Source: Bromus sterilis
Taxonomy: Eukaryota > Streptophyta > Magnoliopsida > Poales > Poaceae
Length of the DNA: 64,000 nt
Reading direction: 5' to 3'
Assembly: GCA_950022295.1 (NCBI GenBank)
Contig: OX465599.1
Location: 273,627,501-273,691,500 of the forward strand
The notes under the pieces are model-generated. The model had not been told where the DNA came from and ran no database searches. It worked only from the letters and a program-made list of their open reading frames with translations. Shown one piece after another: positions 11,489 to 23,322 of the stretch (position 1 is its first letter; each line of letters opens with the position of its first letter). The position numbers and the translations under genes are program-made.

Positions 11489-13191
11489 ATCTTCTGCTTT
11501 AAGCCTAGCTAATGGCTTTAAATAAGCGCTTTCGGGAGGCAGCCCGCAACGAATTTAGGGTTTTATTTTTTCTTTTCTTCTGTTCTTAGTGGTCTTGATT
11601 ATTTTTACTACTGTAGCAACATCATTATCTCTTTACTTTTCAAGCTTTGTTCCTTTTATAGCCTCATACGATAAGGGAAGTGAAAGTTGTGACATGCTGT
11701 CCAGAAAACAGATTCTGTCCTCGTGACTAGAAAAAGCAGAGAAAAATCCCAGTTCATCTTTTTGAGCTGAATTTTTTACACAGCGTGCTCTATACAATTA
11801 CGAAACTTTCTTATGTTCTGAGTTTTTTTATTTGAGTTGCAGAAGTACCCCTAAAAAATTAGTTTTTACCTGCTGGTCTGTTTTTCACAGATTCTGTCCT
11901 GTTTTCCTTTTCTTCTTTTTGCAAACCTTAAGCTTGCTTTTCCTTTGAAAAAACTTGTTGGAAATCTTGAGAAACAGTAGCTCTTCAAGGTTATATTTAT
12001 TTCCAGTAGAAATTTTTTATTTTATTATGGGTACTAACCTCGCTAATCAGATTATGATGAGTTATGTATGAAGGGAATTTTCAAGTGCGCGAAGGAAGAT
12101 GATGAAAGAAGATCTTGGAGTGTCAAACGCTCAAGCTTGGGGATGCCCATGTGCACCCCCAATAAATATTCAAGGAGACTCAAGCGTCTAAGCTTGGGGA
12201 TGCCCCCGTGCATCCCCTTCTTCATCAACAATTATCAGTTCGTCCCTCGTTGCACTATATTTTTATCACTTCATGCGTTGTGTGCTATGCTTGGAGCATC
12301 TCGTTCTTTACTTTTCTAGGTTTGTTTTTGCTTTGTTTGATGTAGTAACAAGTTTGACCCAGCTTACTCGTTTGTGTGGGAGAGATACACGCTCCGCTTG
12401 AACTAGAACTCCTCATAGGATTTGCATGATTATTCTTTTAGCTGTGAGTTGTTCTTTTTCTTTTCTTAGCTGCTGCTCTGTTTAGTTGTAGTGCTTTAGT
12501 TTTTCTAGAGCTTTTCTTTTGTTTTAGGTTGAACTTTCTATAGGTTGCATGTTTTATCTTGTTAGAGAGTTTTCCTGTTGCACTGAGTTTTGTGTCTTGA
12601 CTAGAAGTAGGTAGTTGAAGTTGCTATTCTCTTTGTAGAAGTAACTTGCAATAGTTTTGAGGTATTGACTAGAGTAATGTTTGAACTTTTGGTGTCAACA
12701 GCTCGAGCCTATTAGTGATAGATGTCGTATTTTGGGCAATCCGTGTGATTTTCGAAAACCAAAAACCCCTGTTGAGAACTCTAGCTACTAGATGGATCAC
12801 TAACCTCTGGAGGGTTCGAATATTAGAGTACACTCACGTACCATGAGTCGAGGATGCGCAAGGATAACCAAACCCCCATACACTCCTTGTCGGGGTACTT
12901 GTGTCTTTGTGAACCTCCTGATTAGATTGAGAGTTACCGATAATAAGTGCATGAGTTCTTTGGACTAATGTGAGTATTCGAAAGTTGACACTTCCACCCA
13001 CCTATACTTTTTCTAGCCTCTTCGGTACCGTGCATTGCCCTTTCTCACCTTGAGAGTTGGCGCATACTTCGCCGGTGCATCCAAACCCTTGGCACGATAC
13101 GCTCTGTCATCATAGGCCTCCTTATATCTTTCCTCAAAACAGCCACCTTACCTACCTACAAGGCATTTCCATAGCTTTCCGAGATACATTG
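11489..13191 (+). mobile_element. Family A internal region, non-coding (left of Copia insertion)
   Basis: There are no credible genes. Landmarks are GGGAGGCAGCCCGCAACG after gag (11535), two copies of an AAGCTTGGGGATGCC block (12134 and 12190) that resembles the polypurine tract used before the 3' LTR, and long T-rich stretches. From about 12605 it matches 59808-60022 and then 62624-62985 in another copy of the family, which provides the uninterrupted version of the Copia and CACTA target sites. Confidence 0.8.
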
Positions 13192-14475
13192 TGTTAGACC
13201 AAGTATGTGATCAGAGGGGGAGGGGGTGAATGATCACTTCAAAATTTCGCATGAAACTTTGAAGTGAAGCCTAACACAGCAATCGAAACTATTCAACAGA
13301 AAGGTAAACATTGAAGCAGAACGTGATCGAAGCAGAACATAGTGAATCAGAAGTATCGAATCAATTGCATCGAAGCAGAACTCTGAAGCAATTGACAAAC
13401 AGAATGTAAGTGCGGAAAGTAAAACGAACTCTTGACTCGGCGATGTTTGTTCGACCAGTTCACACTCTGCAAAGTGCTACGTCTGGTTGGAGGGACTTGT
13501 GATTGAACACAGGAGCTAACCTCTCTCCGTCCATTTCTCCACTGCACCAATCTCCTTGAGCTTGGTCAGTTCTTCACTCTTGGTTGATTATTGAGGAAAT
13601 CACCGAAACCTTTGACAAACTGGACTTCGAGGCGACAATAACTCTTCGCTCTCTGAAGAACAACTCTCTAACCGTCTAGGAGAATTGCAGTTGTCCAAGA
13701 TAACAAGGCTAGCAAACTTCTTCCTAAGTCATAATGAATCAACTCAGATCAATAGGACTTATGCTTCGGTGGATCGGTATTTGAAATGCTTCGGTGGGGT
13801 TGCTCTCTCTCTCTCCTCTATAGGGAATCAATGTTGGAGCAGCCCTCGCCAATGAGGGCGGGGGTGGCGTATTTATAGGCAGCAATCCCAAGGTGCGAAA
13901 TGACTGAAGTAACCCGATGTGACAGCTTGACACCTGTCCCCAACGGTCATATTTCCAATCAATGCGCAACTTTACTTGCGGTCCAAGTAAAGCTGACTCA
14001 CGGACTTGGTTCTGCTTCAGGAGCCGAAAGAACAAAGTCTTCGCTGGTGAAGCATTACCTAGCTCACATGAGATTTCTTCGACTCTGGCTTCTCACTGGT
14101 TTAGATTCGATCTGAGTCTTTTCATCAAAACCTTCGAAATACATTTACTAAACCCCTCTTGATAGTACGGTTTTTCCTATGACTCAAAGAAGTAAAAAGA
14201 ACTACGCAAAAACAACTAAGTCTTGCGCCATCTTGATCACTTTCTTCGATAGGATGTGCTTCAGGATTCCTTATCCTTTTAGGGGTCGACATCCGTGATA
14301 AGCTTCGCTCCAGAGGATATGCTTCGATAAATGAGTAAATCTTCGTTGAAGCTTTATCACCAACCAATAACTTCAGGAACCTAACCATCTGTTTCACACT
14401 AGAAAACTTGTTAGTTCCTCTACTGTTTTGACCAACAATATCCAAAACTCATGAGGGTATAACTTTGCTCTTACA
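13192..14475 (-). repeat. Left LTR of Sirevirus-like element (its 3' LTR, 1284 bp)
   Basis: Bounded by TG..CA (minus strand TGTAAGAGC to GGTCTAACA). A minus-strand TATAAATAC lies near 13870 and would drive the element transcript. It matches the right LTR over 13562-13840 and 14353-14475 with about four substitutions in 400 bases counted by eye, which suggests a recent insertion. Confidence 0.9.
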
Positions 14476-14492
14476 ATCTCCCCCTTTTTGGA
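14476..14492 (-). other. Polypurine tract of Sirevirus-like element
   Basis: On the minus strand the sequence reads CCAAAAAGGGGGAGAT and abuts the LTR start. This is the plus-strand primer position and sets the orientation of the element as minus. Confidence 0.85.
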
Positions 14493-15009
14493 CTATTGTT
14501 GACAAAACAGGCATCGATAAAAGATTTGGAATTTTGAATTTGAGTTGAGAGCAAACTCTAAGATATGAAGCTTTTGACTCCCCCTGAATGCAAGCATCGA
14601 AGATTTTTATAATCGAAGTAAATGCTTGTTGAAGAATATCATCAATGGGAAGCCTAACACATATCCTAGCGAATCAATTGCATACAAAGATAATTTGTCT
14701 TGAAGAATATGCAATCATCCAATGACCTGTGAACTTAAGGATAATAACCACCTGCAAGATAAAGTATAGGAGGGCAACTTGCAAGCACGGGGTTATTAAC
14801 ATATATGATAAAACAGTTCACAACCGAAGTAAAAACGTTAAGATACAACCCGATCGAAGTGAATGGAATGTTTGTCGAATCTTAACACACGCAAAATCGA
14901 ATCGAATCAACACCCTAAACCCCGCAGCGAATCTAAACTCAATCGATGCTACTTTCTCCCCCTTTTTGTCATAAATAGGACAAAAGGTTGAGAGGCAGCT
15001 CGAGAGCAT
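14493..15009 (-). mobile_element. Sirevirus 3' non-coding region
   Basis: The sequence between the polypurine tract and the env-position ORF has no convincing ORF. Several CGAAG/CTTCG tetra- to hexamers recur here and throughout the element. A second purine tract on the minus strand (GACAAAAAGGGGGAGAAAG, 14953-14971) resembles the polypurine tract at 14476. Confidence 0.6.
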
Positions 15010-17571
15010 TTACGCGTTAGCTGCACCCCTGGGACCCTGCGGAATGTCTTCGCCTGACGAAGATTCATCTCCTGAAGTATCGCCTTCGGTCGAAGCCGGT
15101 GACTCTTCCTCGTCGAAGTCCATCGGCGCTTGAAGCAATTCAAGGTCGCTGTCATCGAGGGGATCGTCTTCGTGCTTCGACGTGTGGGAGTCTTCATCAG
15201 AGAATGTATCCGGGCGAATCTGTTCGGCAGAGTTAACAAATAGTACTTCTTCGATTTTCTCCAGCGGTGGGATCTTGGGGTTGGGGCGATCAACCGAATC
15301 ATTTCTGGAAAAGTTTCGCTGCAGATGAGGATATTCTTTGAATATGCGGTCAGCTTGTAGTTTCTTCACAGAGTTAAACTTTCTGAGTCCTTTCCATGAA
15401 TGACGCTTCAATACCTTCAAGTATTGGTTGTTGTTCATTGCAATGTTTCCAACGCGATTGATCTCATCAGATAGATGTTGCATCTGACGCTGATTGCCTT
15501 CGATGAAATTTTCTAGCAACTGAGTATTCCGAATGGCAACCTCGAAGTGATACACTTCCTTCTGGTAACGATTCGACATATTGCGCTCATTTATGTGCTG
15601 TCTGACTCCTACATAAGTTGCAAAGGGGTCGTTTGGCCGCCTGAAGATGTTCATTGTATCGCGGACCGGAGGACAGAACAGCTTCGGGTGATGCTTCGCT
15701 GTGAATTCTTCGCTGCGTCCATGGTTGCAAATGGCTTGCAGCCAAGGAGCATATGGCTTCAGTTGGTTTACCAATTCAGCGGCTTGTACCATGTTTCGAA
15801 GAAAACAATCCTCGAAGTCAAACACATGTCCATGGGTGAGCTTCATAAGAGCATGACGAGTTGGATAATGGATATTTGATTCTTCATTCGCTGTACTGAG
15901 AGGCATCAGTGAGTTTGACAGGATATAGAACCATGTCTTGGAATTGAACACCAGATGCTTCGGGCGAATGTTTTCTGGCATGAGATCTCCAGTGACTTCG
16001 GGATCCAGTAAAGATGCGAATTCAGCTTCGGTGGGATCCGGTAACATGTGAACCTTTGCAAGTGTGCCAGTGTGTCTTGGAATGTTCACAATTTCCATGA
16101 ATTCTTCGGAGTACATCCTGAAGATTTTCCCTTGAATCATCCATTCAAGAGTCCAAGTGGTAGTATCTTCTGGGGTTCCAGAGACATACAGAGTAGCATA
16201 GAATTGCTTCACTAGCTCGGAGTTGAATGGTGTTTCCATTGCAAATAATCCTGTGAGATTCTAAGCTTCGATAGTTTCAACTATGTTCTGGAAGCAGGTG
16301 GCAGCAGATAAACTGTGCATATCCAAGTATCTGTGTCTAAACAGAACACCTTTCTGGCAGTAAAGCTTCGTGTATAGGATTTGTTGTTCTGCTGTCCAGA
16401 AACGAAGGTCATCAGCTGTTCTTGGTGAATCATATGGACTAGTGCCAAAGAATCTAAGCTTCTTGCGATGAACTTCAATGTCAAATTCAGGACCGTGCCT
16501 TGAAGAAGTTCCTTCTCCCATGAAAATGGGAAAAGTCTCTCTGGGGTAGAGGGAGTCCAGCTGGGTGTCTTGAGCAGGAATACAATGCCTTCGGGCATCT
16601 GCGATTCGCCTCGGCGGTTGAGTGACGATTGCCAACTCATTGGCTTCGGCCTCTGCTGTGACATCAGCTTCGGCACGTCCAGCTTGCACTTGGGCTTCTT
16701 CTTCTTTTTCTTCTGACTCCTCAGCAGAGTGAGCTGAAGAGTAATCTTTGTCAGGAGTGGCTTGACGGGGTGGAGATGGTTGTGGTGCAAAGTTATCGTG
16801 AGTGGATGGTTGTGGAGCGGGTTGAGGTGGAGGTGGAGTTTGAACACGGGGTGGATTGGCTTCGGGTTGAGGTGGAGGTGGAGAAACTTCGGGGGCGGAT
16901 GGCTTCGATGATGGTTTGCCAAGTTTGATTATTTTGCATCGTGGGGGCGATGCCTTTCTTGGTGCTTTCTTGGTTGGGTGGGAGCTGACTTCATCAACTT
17001 CTTCGGTGTCAGCAAGCAGTCGTCTCTTCCTAGATTGCAGCTTTGGAAGAGGCGAAGCTAATTGCTGGACCATGGCTTCGCGCTTCTTGGAGTCAAGCGC
17101 CATGACCGAAGCATTATGCGATTTGCAGCATTCTTCGATAGCGGATTTCAACTTGCCTTGAAAATTTTGAAGATTCTGCTTGGTTTGCTCATTTACAGCG
17201 GCAATTTTCTTCGAAGCAGCAGTCGCTTCGCTCTTGAAATCCTCATCAGATTCTTCATCTGCTTTCTTCTGAAATTTCAGGATCTTTGCAGTTTCAGATC
17301 TGTCCCTTGAATGCAGATCTCTCAGCTGATTGTACAAAGTTTCGACCATTGCTGAAAGATTAGGTGAGATATATGTATCTCCAATATCCACAGTGTGAGG
17401 ATGAATGGCTTCAGCAAGCTTGAAATATGTCTGGCACAGACCCAGACAGTCCCACAGTTCACCTTCCCTAGCATCTGGAAAGTTGTGCTCACTGTGTTCA
17501 GCTTCAGCTTGGGCTTCGGGGACAGGAGCTGCGACTGGCTTCGGGGGAATTTCCTTCGGCGCCATGTCCAC
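15010..17571 (-). pseudogene. Sirevirus env-position ORF, C-terminal part, one in-frame stop
   Basis: Two minus-strand frames (17571-16261, 436 codons; 16239-15010, 409 codons) lie in the same phase and are separated only by a TAG at 16261-16263, so they are one ORF of about 850 codons. Further coding-like sequence extends upstream to about 17650 in another phase (one-base shift). The first part is Lys/Ala/Glu-rich, then Pro-rich (PPPPQPEANPP, TPPPPQPAPQPS), then acidic. The second part (KQFYATLYVSG, LEWMIQGKIFRMYSEEF, PENIRPKHLVFNSKTWFYIL) looks like the plant-retrotransposon domain found in env-position ORFs of Sireviruses. I see no signal peptide or clear transmembrane segment, so 'env-like' describes position, not proven function. 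It ends with an acidic Ser/Glu/Asp-rich tail. Confidence 0.72.
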
Positions 17572-17689
17572 AGCGGCTTCCTTTTGAGCGGCTTTCTCTG
17601 CCTTCTTCGTGCGAAGAATATCCAGCTGAGCTTGGCGTTTGCTTCGACAGATGCTTCAGTCAATGCTTCGAGCTCATTCTTCACCAACA

Positions 17690-18978
17690 ACAGTAGTGAA
17701 GATGAAACTCCTGCATATTGCTTCATGGCCAAGGCAAAGGTATCTACATCCAAGTCAACCTATGATACCTCTGATTATTCCTCATGTGAAAGTGATACTA
17801 GGATAAGCTATGCTAAACTTGCTAAAATTGCTTCAATTCAACAAGATGAACTTGATTCACTAAGCAAAACCATTAAGAAGTCAGAAACGTTGTTGATCAA
17901 TGAGATTGAGAAGAATCAAACTTTAACCAATGAGCATGCTGCTCTGAAGGAGAAGGTTGAAGAATTATCCTCTCGGCATGATCTTCTTTCAGTTGATTAT
18001 GAGAAGCTTACCTATGAATTTCTTCAGAGGAAAGTGGCTCTCGAAAAACTGACAGAGGCTCATGAAGAATTGGAAAATGTCAATCTCTCTCTCATGGCTC
18101 AACAAGGTTCTGAAGCAATTGATAAATCTGAATCACCTTGTTTCGATTGTTTGGAACGAAGCAAAACTATTTCCAAAGGGAAATCTCCTATTGTTATTGA
18201 TGATACTAATGCCTCCGATGAGGAAAATCCTGCTGTTACCGAGGAACTCCTCAGGTTGAAAAACTTATTTGAAACAGGCATGTTCAAAAGTGTGCAAGGA
18301 CACCAATATCTCTGTGATATCCTGAGGAAGGCTCTCCTTCACAGGAATCCCAGGAATGAAGGTGTTGGCTTTGAAAGAAAGATAAATCCTGATGGCACAT
18401 ATTGGGAGCCTGAGCAGTATCCTAAGACTGTTTGGGTTCTAGCTAAGGAGAAACCCATTGATATTGCTAACCTTTCAGGTTTCGATTGCAAAATGAACAA
18501 AGTCATTGTGGATGAATCACTTGATTCAGACTACAAACTCATGAAAGATGAACAGGGAAAAGTTTCAGCTGAGTATGTAGGTACTCCACCAAAGAATGGA
18601 TTTTACAAGAGGCAGATATGGGTGCAGAAAGAACTTGTTGAAAAATTGCCTGCTAACCATTCTATGCAGGGAAAGCCTTCGGTACCACCGAATCATTTCT
18701 ACTCTCTTGAGACAAGAAATGATCCTTTGGTGACCGAGTCAAATGTTCCGCAGAAGCAATACTATCGTACTGGTCGCCATACGTATCGTCCTCATAATAA
18801 TCGTACTAAAATTGCATATGCTCATACTTATGCTAACCATTCGCAGAGGACTTACATTTATGGTGTGCTTGATGGTACACCGAAGCAATACACTCCTGTC
18901 CGATTTAATATTGCTTCGACCAGTGCTTCAACGTCTTCTCAGTCACCTGCTCGTTTGTGGGTGGTTAAGAAGAACTAA
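17690..18978 (+). pseudogene. Sirevirus gag, C-terminal part
   Basis: The plus-strand frame resembles the region downstream of the zinc knuckle in Sirevirus gag: SSEDETPAYCFMAKAKV, then a long coiled coil (KIASIQQDELDSLSKTIKK, EKVEELSSRHDLLSVDYEK), then CFDCLERSK, then a hydrophilic tail ending LWVVKKN. The N-terminal capsid-like domain and the CCHC knuckle are missing because the segment begins at an inversion breakpoint at about 17640-17690. The frame is open further upstream, but that part is antisense env sequence. It overlaps the pol frame by 10 bases, with pol in the -1 frame. Confidence 0.72.
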
Positions 18979-21900
18979 TTCTTCTGCAGGGCTATGTCTC
19001 CGGTGGATCCGAATGGGTCATGGATAGTGGTTGTACAAATCATATGACCGGAGACAAGGAGTTGTTCACCGAAGAAAAATTATCTCAATCTTCTCTGAAG
19101 TACATTACCTTCGGTGACAACAACAAAGGTAAAGTGTTAGGTTTGGGTAAGATTGCCATATCGAAGGATAAGCACATTGACAAGGTTATGCTAGTTCAAT
19201 CACTTGGATATAATCTTATGTCTATTTCAAAGTTATGCGATATGGGTATGCTTGTGTTGTTTTCTGCTTCGCGTTGTGTTGTCTTTTCACAGGATGACTA
19301 TTCGTTTGTCTTCGAGGGTTACCGAAAGGGAGATCTATACATTGTTGATTTTTCTTCGGGCCCTGCTGTTTCCACTTGCTTAATGGCAAAAGCTTCATCG
19401 GGTTGGTTATGGCATCGAAGACTTGGTCATGCAGGGATGAGAAATCTTCATAACCTAGTGAAGAAGAATCATGTTATTGGTCTTACCGAAGTAAAATTCG
19501 ATAAGGATCGTCTCTGCAGTGCTTGCGAAGCTGGTAAAATTACGAAGAAACATCATTCAGCGAAGACCATCATGTCTACCACTCGTCCTCTTGAATTGCT
19601 TCATATGGATCTTTTTGGTCCTCAAAATTATGCTAGCCTGGGAGGAAACAAATATGGTCTAGTTATTGTTGATGACTACTCTCGATATTCTTGGGTTTTC
19701 TTTTTGGATGACAAGAGCAAAGTGGTTGAAATCTTCAAGTCATTCGCTAAGAGAGCTCAAACAGAATATGAATTATCTCTGAAGCATATTCGAAGTGATA
19801 ATGGAACTGAATTCAAGAATACTCACATCGAAGATTTTCTTGATGATCATGGTTTTACTCATGAATTCTCTGCTGCTTATACACCTCAACAGAATGGTGT
19901 AGTTGAAAGGAAGAATAGAACTCTTATTGAGATGGCCAGAACTATGCTTGCTGAATACAAGACTCCTATTAGGTTCTGGGCCGAAGCAATCAATACTGCA
20001 TGTCACATCATCAACAAGGTTTACCTTCACAAATTCTTGAAGAAAACTTCACATGAGCTTATCACTAGTAACAAACCAAATGTCTCATATCTTAGGGTAT
20101 TTGGTGCTCCATGCTTTATTAGAGATATGAATCATAGCTCCAAATTTGCCCCTAAGGCACATGAAGGTTTTCTTTTAGGTTATGGCTCAAACTCTCACAC
20201 TTACAGAGTCTATAACTCTCACTTTGGGAAAGTTATGGAAACTGTAAATGTAAGATTTGATGAAACTAATGGCTCTCAAAAGGAGCATTTGCCTCATGAT
20301 CTAGATGAACCTCCACTTGATGAAGTGATTAGGTCTATGGCTATTGGTGAGATTCGCCCTGTCGAAGCTAATGAACGTCAAGCTGTAAGGGATGATGATG
20401 GTCCAATGTTCCCACACATAGCCCGGGGCGCTGGAGATCACCATCCTGAAGCTAATGATGAACAGGACGAAGAAGGTCAAGGGATCGAAGGAAATGCTGA
20501 AGCTGAACCCGAAGCTGATGCAGATCCTGAAGCATATGCTGAGCCTGAAGCAAATGATACTGCTTTATCACGAGTTCGAAGAAGAGTTGATGTGGATTCG
20601 ATTCTCGAAGATATCAATCTACCAGGTCGTCCCACTACTCGATCTCGCACTCGCTTGGCTAACTTCTGTGGAAATTTTTCCTTTGTCTCTATGCTAGAGC
20701 CTTCAAAATATGATGAAGCCATAAAAGACCCTGATTGGTTGTTGGCTATGATGGAAGAACTTCACCAGTTTGAAAGAAACAAAGTCTGGTCACTTGTTGA
20801 AAGGCCAGATCCCACGAAGCACAACGTTATTGGCACCAAGTGGATATTTCGCAACAAGCAAGATGAAGACGGTATTGTGGTAAGAAATAAGGCTAGATTG
20901 GTAGCACAAGGTTACACCCAAATCGAAGGCATTGACTTCGGTGAAACCTATGCTCCAGTAGCCCGTCTCGAATCCATTCGTGTCATGCTTGCTTTTGCTA
21001 ACCACAAAAATATATTGCTATATCAAATGGATGTCAAGAGTGCTTTTCTTAATGGTGAAATCGAAGAAGAAGTGTATGTTATGCAGCCTCCAGGTTTTGA
21101 AGACTCGAAGAATCCTGATATGGTGTACAGGCTTCATAAAGCTTTGTATGGACTGAAGCAAGCACCTCGTGCTTGGTATGAAACATTGAAGGATTTCCTC
21201 CTGAAGAAAGGCTTCAAACCAGGAACAAATGACCCCACTCTTTTCACTCGATCATATAACAATGATCTATTTGTGTGTCAGATATATGTAGATGATATCA
21301 TTTTTGGCTGTACTAACTCTGAGATCAGCGAAGAATTTGCAAGGATGATGTCGAAGAAATATGAGATGTCAATGATGGGAGAATTGAAGTTTTTCCTTGG
21401 ACTTCAGATTCGACAACAGAAGAATGGCACCTTTATTTCACAAGAGAAATACTTGAAGGATTGCCTGAAGAAGTTTGATCTTGCTGAATGCAAGACCATT
21501 AGAACTCCCATGCCTACTAATGGTTTTCTTGATGCAGATGAGAAAGGGAAACCCTTCGATCAGAAAAAGTTTCGGTCTATGATAGGTTCACTCTTATACT
21601 TATGTGCATCTAGACCTGACATCATGCTATCAGTTTGTATTTGTGCTCGTTTTCAGGCAAATCCGAAGGAATCGCATCATACTGCTGTGAAGCGAATTCT
21701 TCGATATCTAGCACATACTCCTTCATTGGGACTTTGGTATCCCAAAGGCACTCAGTTTGATTTGATTGGATATTCTGATTCAGACTGGGCTGGTGATAGG
21801 GTTGACAGGAAATCTACCTCAGGCACTTGTCATTTTCTTGGTAGATCTCTTGTGTGTTGGGCTTCAAAGAAACAGAATTGTGTCTCAATATCTACTGCTG

Positions 21901-22238
21901 AAGCTGAATACATTGCTGCTGGCTCATGCTGCACTCAAATACTTTGGCTTAAGCAGACGCTGAAAGATTATGGTATTCATATGAAGAAAATCCCTCTGCT
22001 TTGTGACAATGAGAGTGCCATCAAGATTGCTCACAATCCTGTGCAACACTCTCGAACGAAGCATATCGATATTCGTCATCATTTTCTTCGAGATCATGTT
22101 CAGCGCGAAGACATTGAGATTAGCCATGTAAGAACTGAAGATCAATTGGCAGATATATTCACGAAGCCATTGGACGAGAAAAGGTTTTGTGCATTGAGAT
22201 GTGAGCTGAACATCTTAGACTCACACAATGTTCAGTAA
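18969..22238 (+). CDS. Sirevirus-type Copia pol polyprotein (protease, integrase, reverse transcriptase, RNase H)
   Basis: One open frame of about 1090 codons. From the Met at 19020 the order is: aspartic protease DSGCTNHM (residues 2-9); integrase zinc finger with H131/H136 and C166/C169; integrase core with the full triad D197, D260, E296; GAG-pre-integrase region ahead of it; reverse transcriptase with FLNGEIEEEVYVMQPPGF, ALYGLKQAPRAWYE and the catalytic YVDD at 756-759; RNase H with YSDSDWAGD, STAEAEYIAAG and KHIDIRHHF near the end. This is the Copia order (integrase before RT). All catalytic motifs look intact. A stop in its own frame at 18966-18968 means it would need a -1 shift from gag in the 10-base overlap. 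Its orientation opposes the element's LTR promoters, so it cannot be expressed from them in sense. Confidence 0.9.
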   Translation, partial: EELILLQGYVSGGSEWVMDSGCTNHMTGDKELFTEEKLSQSSLKYITFGDNNKGKVLGLGKIAISKDKHIDKVMLVQSLGYNLMSISKLCDMGMLVLFSASRCVVFSQDDYSFVFEGYRKGDLYIVDFSSGPAVSTCLMAKASSGWLWHRRLGHAGMRNLHNLVKKNHVIGLTEVKFDKDRLCSACEAGKITKKHHSAKTIMSTTRPLELLHMDLFGPQNYASLGGNKYGLVIVDDYSRYSWVFFLDDKSKVVEIFKSFAKRAQTEYELSLKHIRSDNGTEFKNTHIEDFLDDHGFTHEFSAAYTPQQNGVVERKNRTLIEMARTMLAEYKTPIRFWAEAINTACHIINKVYLHKFLKKTSHELITSNKPNVSYLRVFGAPCFIRDMNHSSKFAPKAHEGFLLGYGSNSHTYRVYNSHFGKVMETVNVRFDETNGSQKEHLPHDLDEPPLDEVIRSMAIGEIRPVEANERQAVRDDDGPMFPHIARGAGDHHPEANDEQDEEGQGIEGNAEAEPEADADPEAYAEPEANDTALSRVRRRVDVDSILEDINLPGRPTTRSRTRLANFCGNFSFVSMLEPSKYDEAIKDPDWLLAMMEELHQFERNKVWSLVERPDPTKHNVIGTKWIFRNKQDEDGIVVRNKARLVAQGYTQIEGIDFGETYAPVARLESIRVMLAFANHKNILLYQMDVKSAFLNGEIEEEVYVMQPPGFEDSKNPDMVYRLHKALYGLKQAPRAWYETLKDFLLKKGFKPGTNDPTLFTRSYNNDLFVCQIYVDDIIFGCTNSEISEEFARMMSKKYEMSMMGELKFFLGLQIRQQKNGTFISQEKYLKDCLKKFDLAECKTIRTPMPTNGFLDADEKGKPFDQKKFRSMIGSLLYLCASRPDIMLSVCICARFQANPKESHHTAVKRILRYLAHTPSLGLWYPKGTQFDLIGYSDSDWAGDRVDRKSTSGTCHFLGRSLVCWASKKQNCVSISTAEAEYIAAGSCCTQILWLKQTLKDYGIHMKKIPLLCDNESAIKIAHNPVQHSRTKHIDIRHHFLRDHVQREDIEISHVRTEDQLADIFTKPLDEKRFCALRCELNILDSHNVQ

Positions 22239-22731
22239 GATCGAAACTATTCACTGTATATATTCACCTTCGTTGTGTTATTTTAGTTTAGTTTCGCTTG
22301 AGATTTTCTTCGCCCAAGTTTAGCTTCGTTTGCCATTTGCTTTTTGTTCTGTGTTTAGATTGCTTTATTTATTCGTTTCTTTTGTCCTCTATGCTTATCA
22401 CTTTTAGCTTCGTTGTTGTTCTTCGAAGTGATAAGTTTCGGACCCTACCTCTCCATTCTGCTTCGCTTCCAATCTTTTCGATCCTGAATGTTAAGCACAA
22501 TTGAAACGGAAAGCATATTGCTTCGAACGTCATTGAGTTCCGAATCAATTGCTTCCAACTTTATCGAAGTTTTTTCTCTCGGTCAAGACTAATTCTTCGG
22601 CCGAAGAGTCCCCGTCTTCTCCGGGTCGTTGAGTTTCGCTCGCGATACGCCACCACATCTGAGCCATTGAATCGGAAGAGTCAGTTGCTGAGAACCGTAC
22701 GATGTGATCTGATAACCGCTTCAGATCGTGC
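22239..22731 (+). mobile_element. Sirevirus pol-env intergenic DNA
   Basis: T-rich spacer with many CTTCG motifs. There is no coding sequence. ATG triplets occur here but stop after 22703. Confidence 0.6.
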
Positions 22732-23322
22732 CTATTTAAGGCGATCCCCCCATCGAAACCGTTCCCACGCATTCATTCACCCCGACTCCTCCGTCTTCCT
22801 CCTCGAGCATCCGCAGAGCCCTCGTCCTCGTCGTCGCCGTCGCCGCTTCACTGCCGGAACGTCGCCGCCGTGGACCTTCCCCGTCGACGCAGAGCACTTC
22901 TCCGCCCTCCGTCGCCGTAGCCGCCGTGCGTCACCAAGTTAGGGTACGCATTGCCTCTCGGATCCAATCTTGCTCTCCGTGTTCTTCATCTAGGGTTTGG
23001 ATCTGAGTTTGTTAGGGTTTTGATTTCTGTTTTAGGGCTGTTTGATCCGTGCTGATCTTTACAACTTGGGAAAGCTGTTCTTAGCATCGAAGCTATCCCA
23101 TCTTCTCAGGTCAGTGGACAAGATTCGATTCATTCTCTGTTTTGGCTTAGGTTAGGTCTTGTTTTCGAACTAGTTCTAGCCAAAAATCATACAGAGACGT
23201 TGCATCCAATCTGAGATTGATCTGGGTTCCTATCAAAATTGATTTGTTTTGGTCGAAACTTTTGCCTGTGCTTATTCATTCCCTCTCCTTGGTTCCCTCT
23301 TGTCTACGACTCTATTCACAGG
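22732..23322 (+). promoter_or_regulatory. Putative promoter and ATG-free leader of the env-position ORF
   Basis: A TATA-like CTATTTAAG at 22732-22740 is followed by a C-rich stretch, a GC-rich block (22790-22940) and a T-rich stretch that ends TATTCACAG directly before the ATG at 23323. I found no ATG on the plus strand between 22703 and 23323. The layout (TATA, GC-rich first exon, T-rich intron-like part with an AG acceptor) resembles the 5' end of a grass gene. This supports separate expression of the ORF, by its own promoter or by splicing, but does not prove it. Confidence 0.55.

Noticed and set aside
12068..12319. 83-codon plus-strand frame
   Set aside because: Spans the duplicated AAGCTTGGGGATGCC blocks of family A; no homology and not maintained in the other copies visible.
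17322..17689. Extension of the plus-strand gag frame upstream of 17690
   Set aside because: This sequence is the antisense of the env-position ORF; the open frame is fortuitous and ends at the inversion breakpoint.
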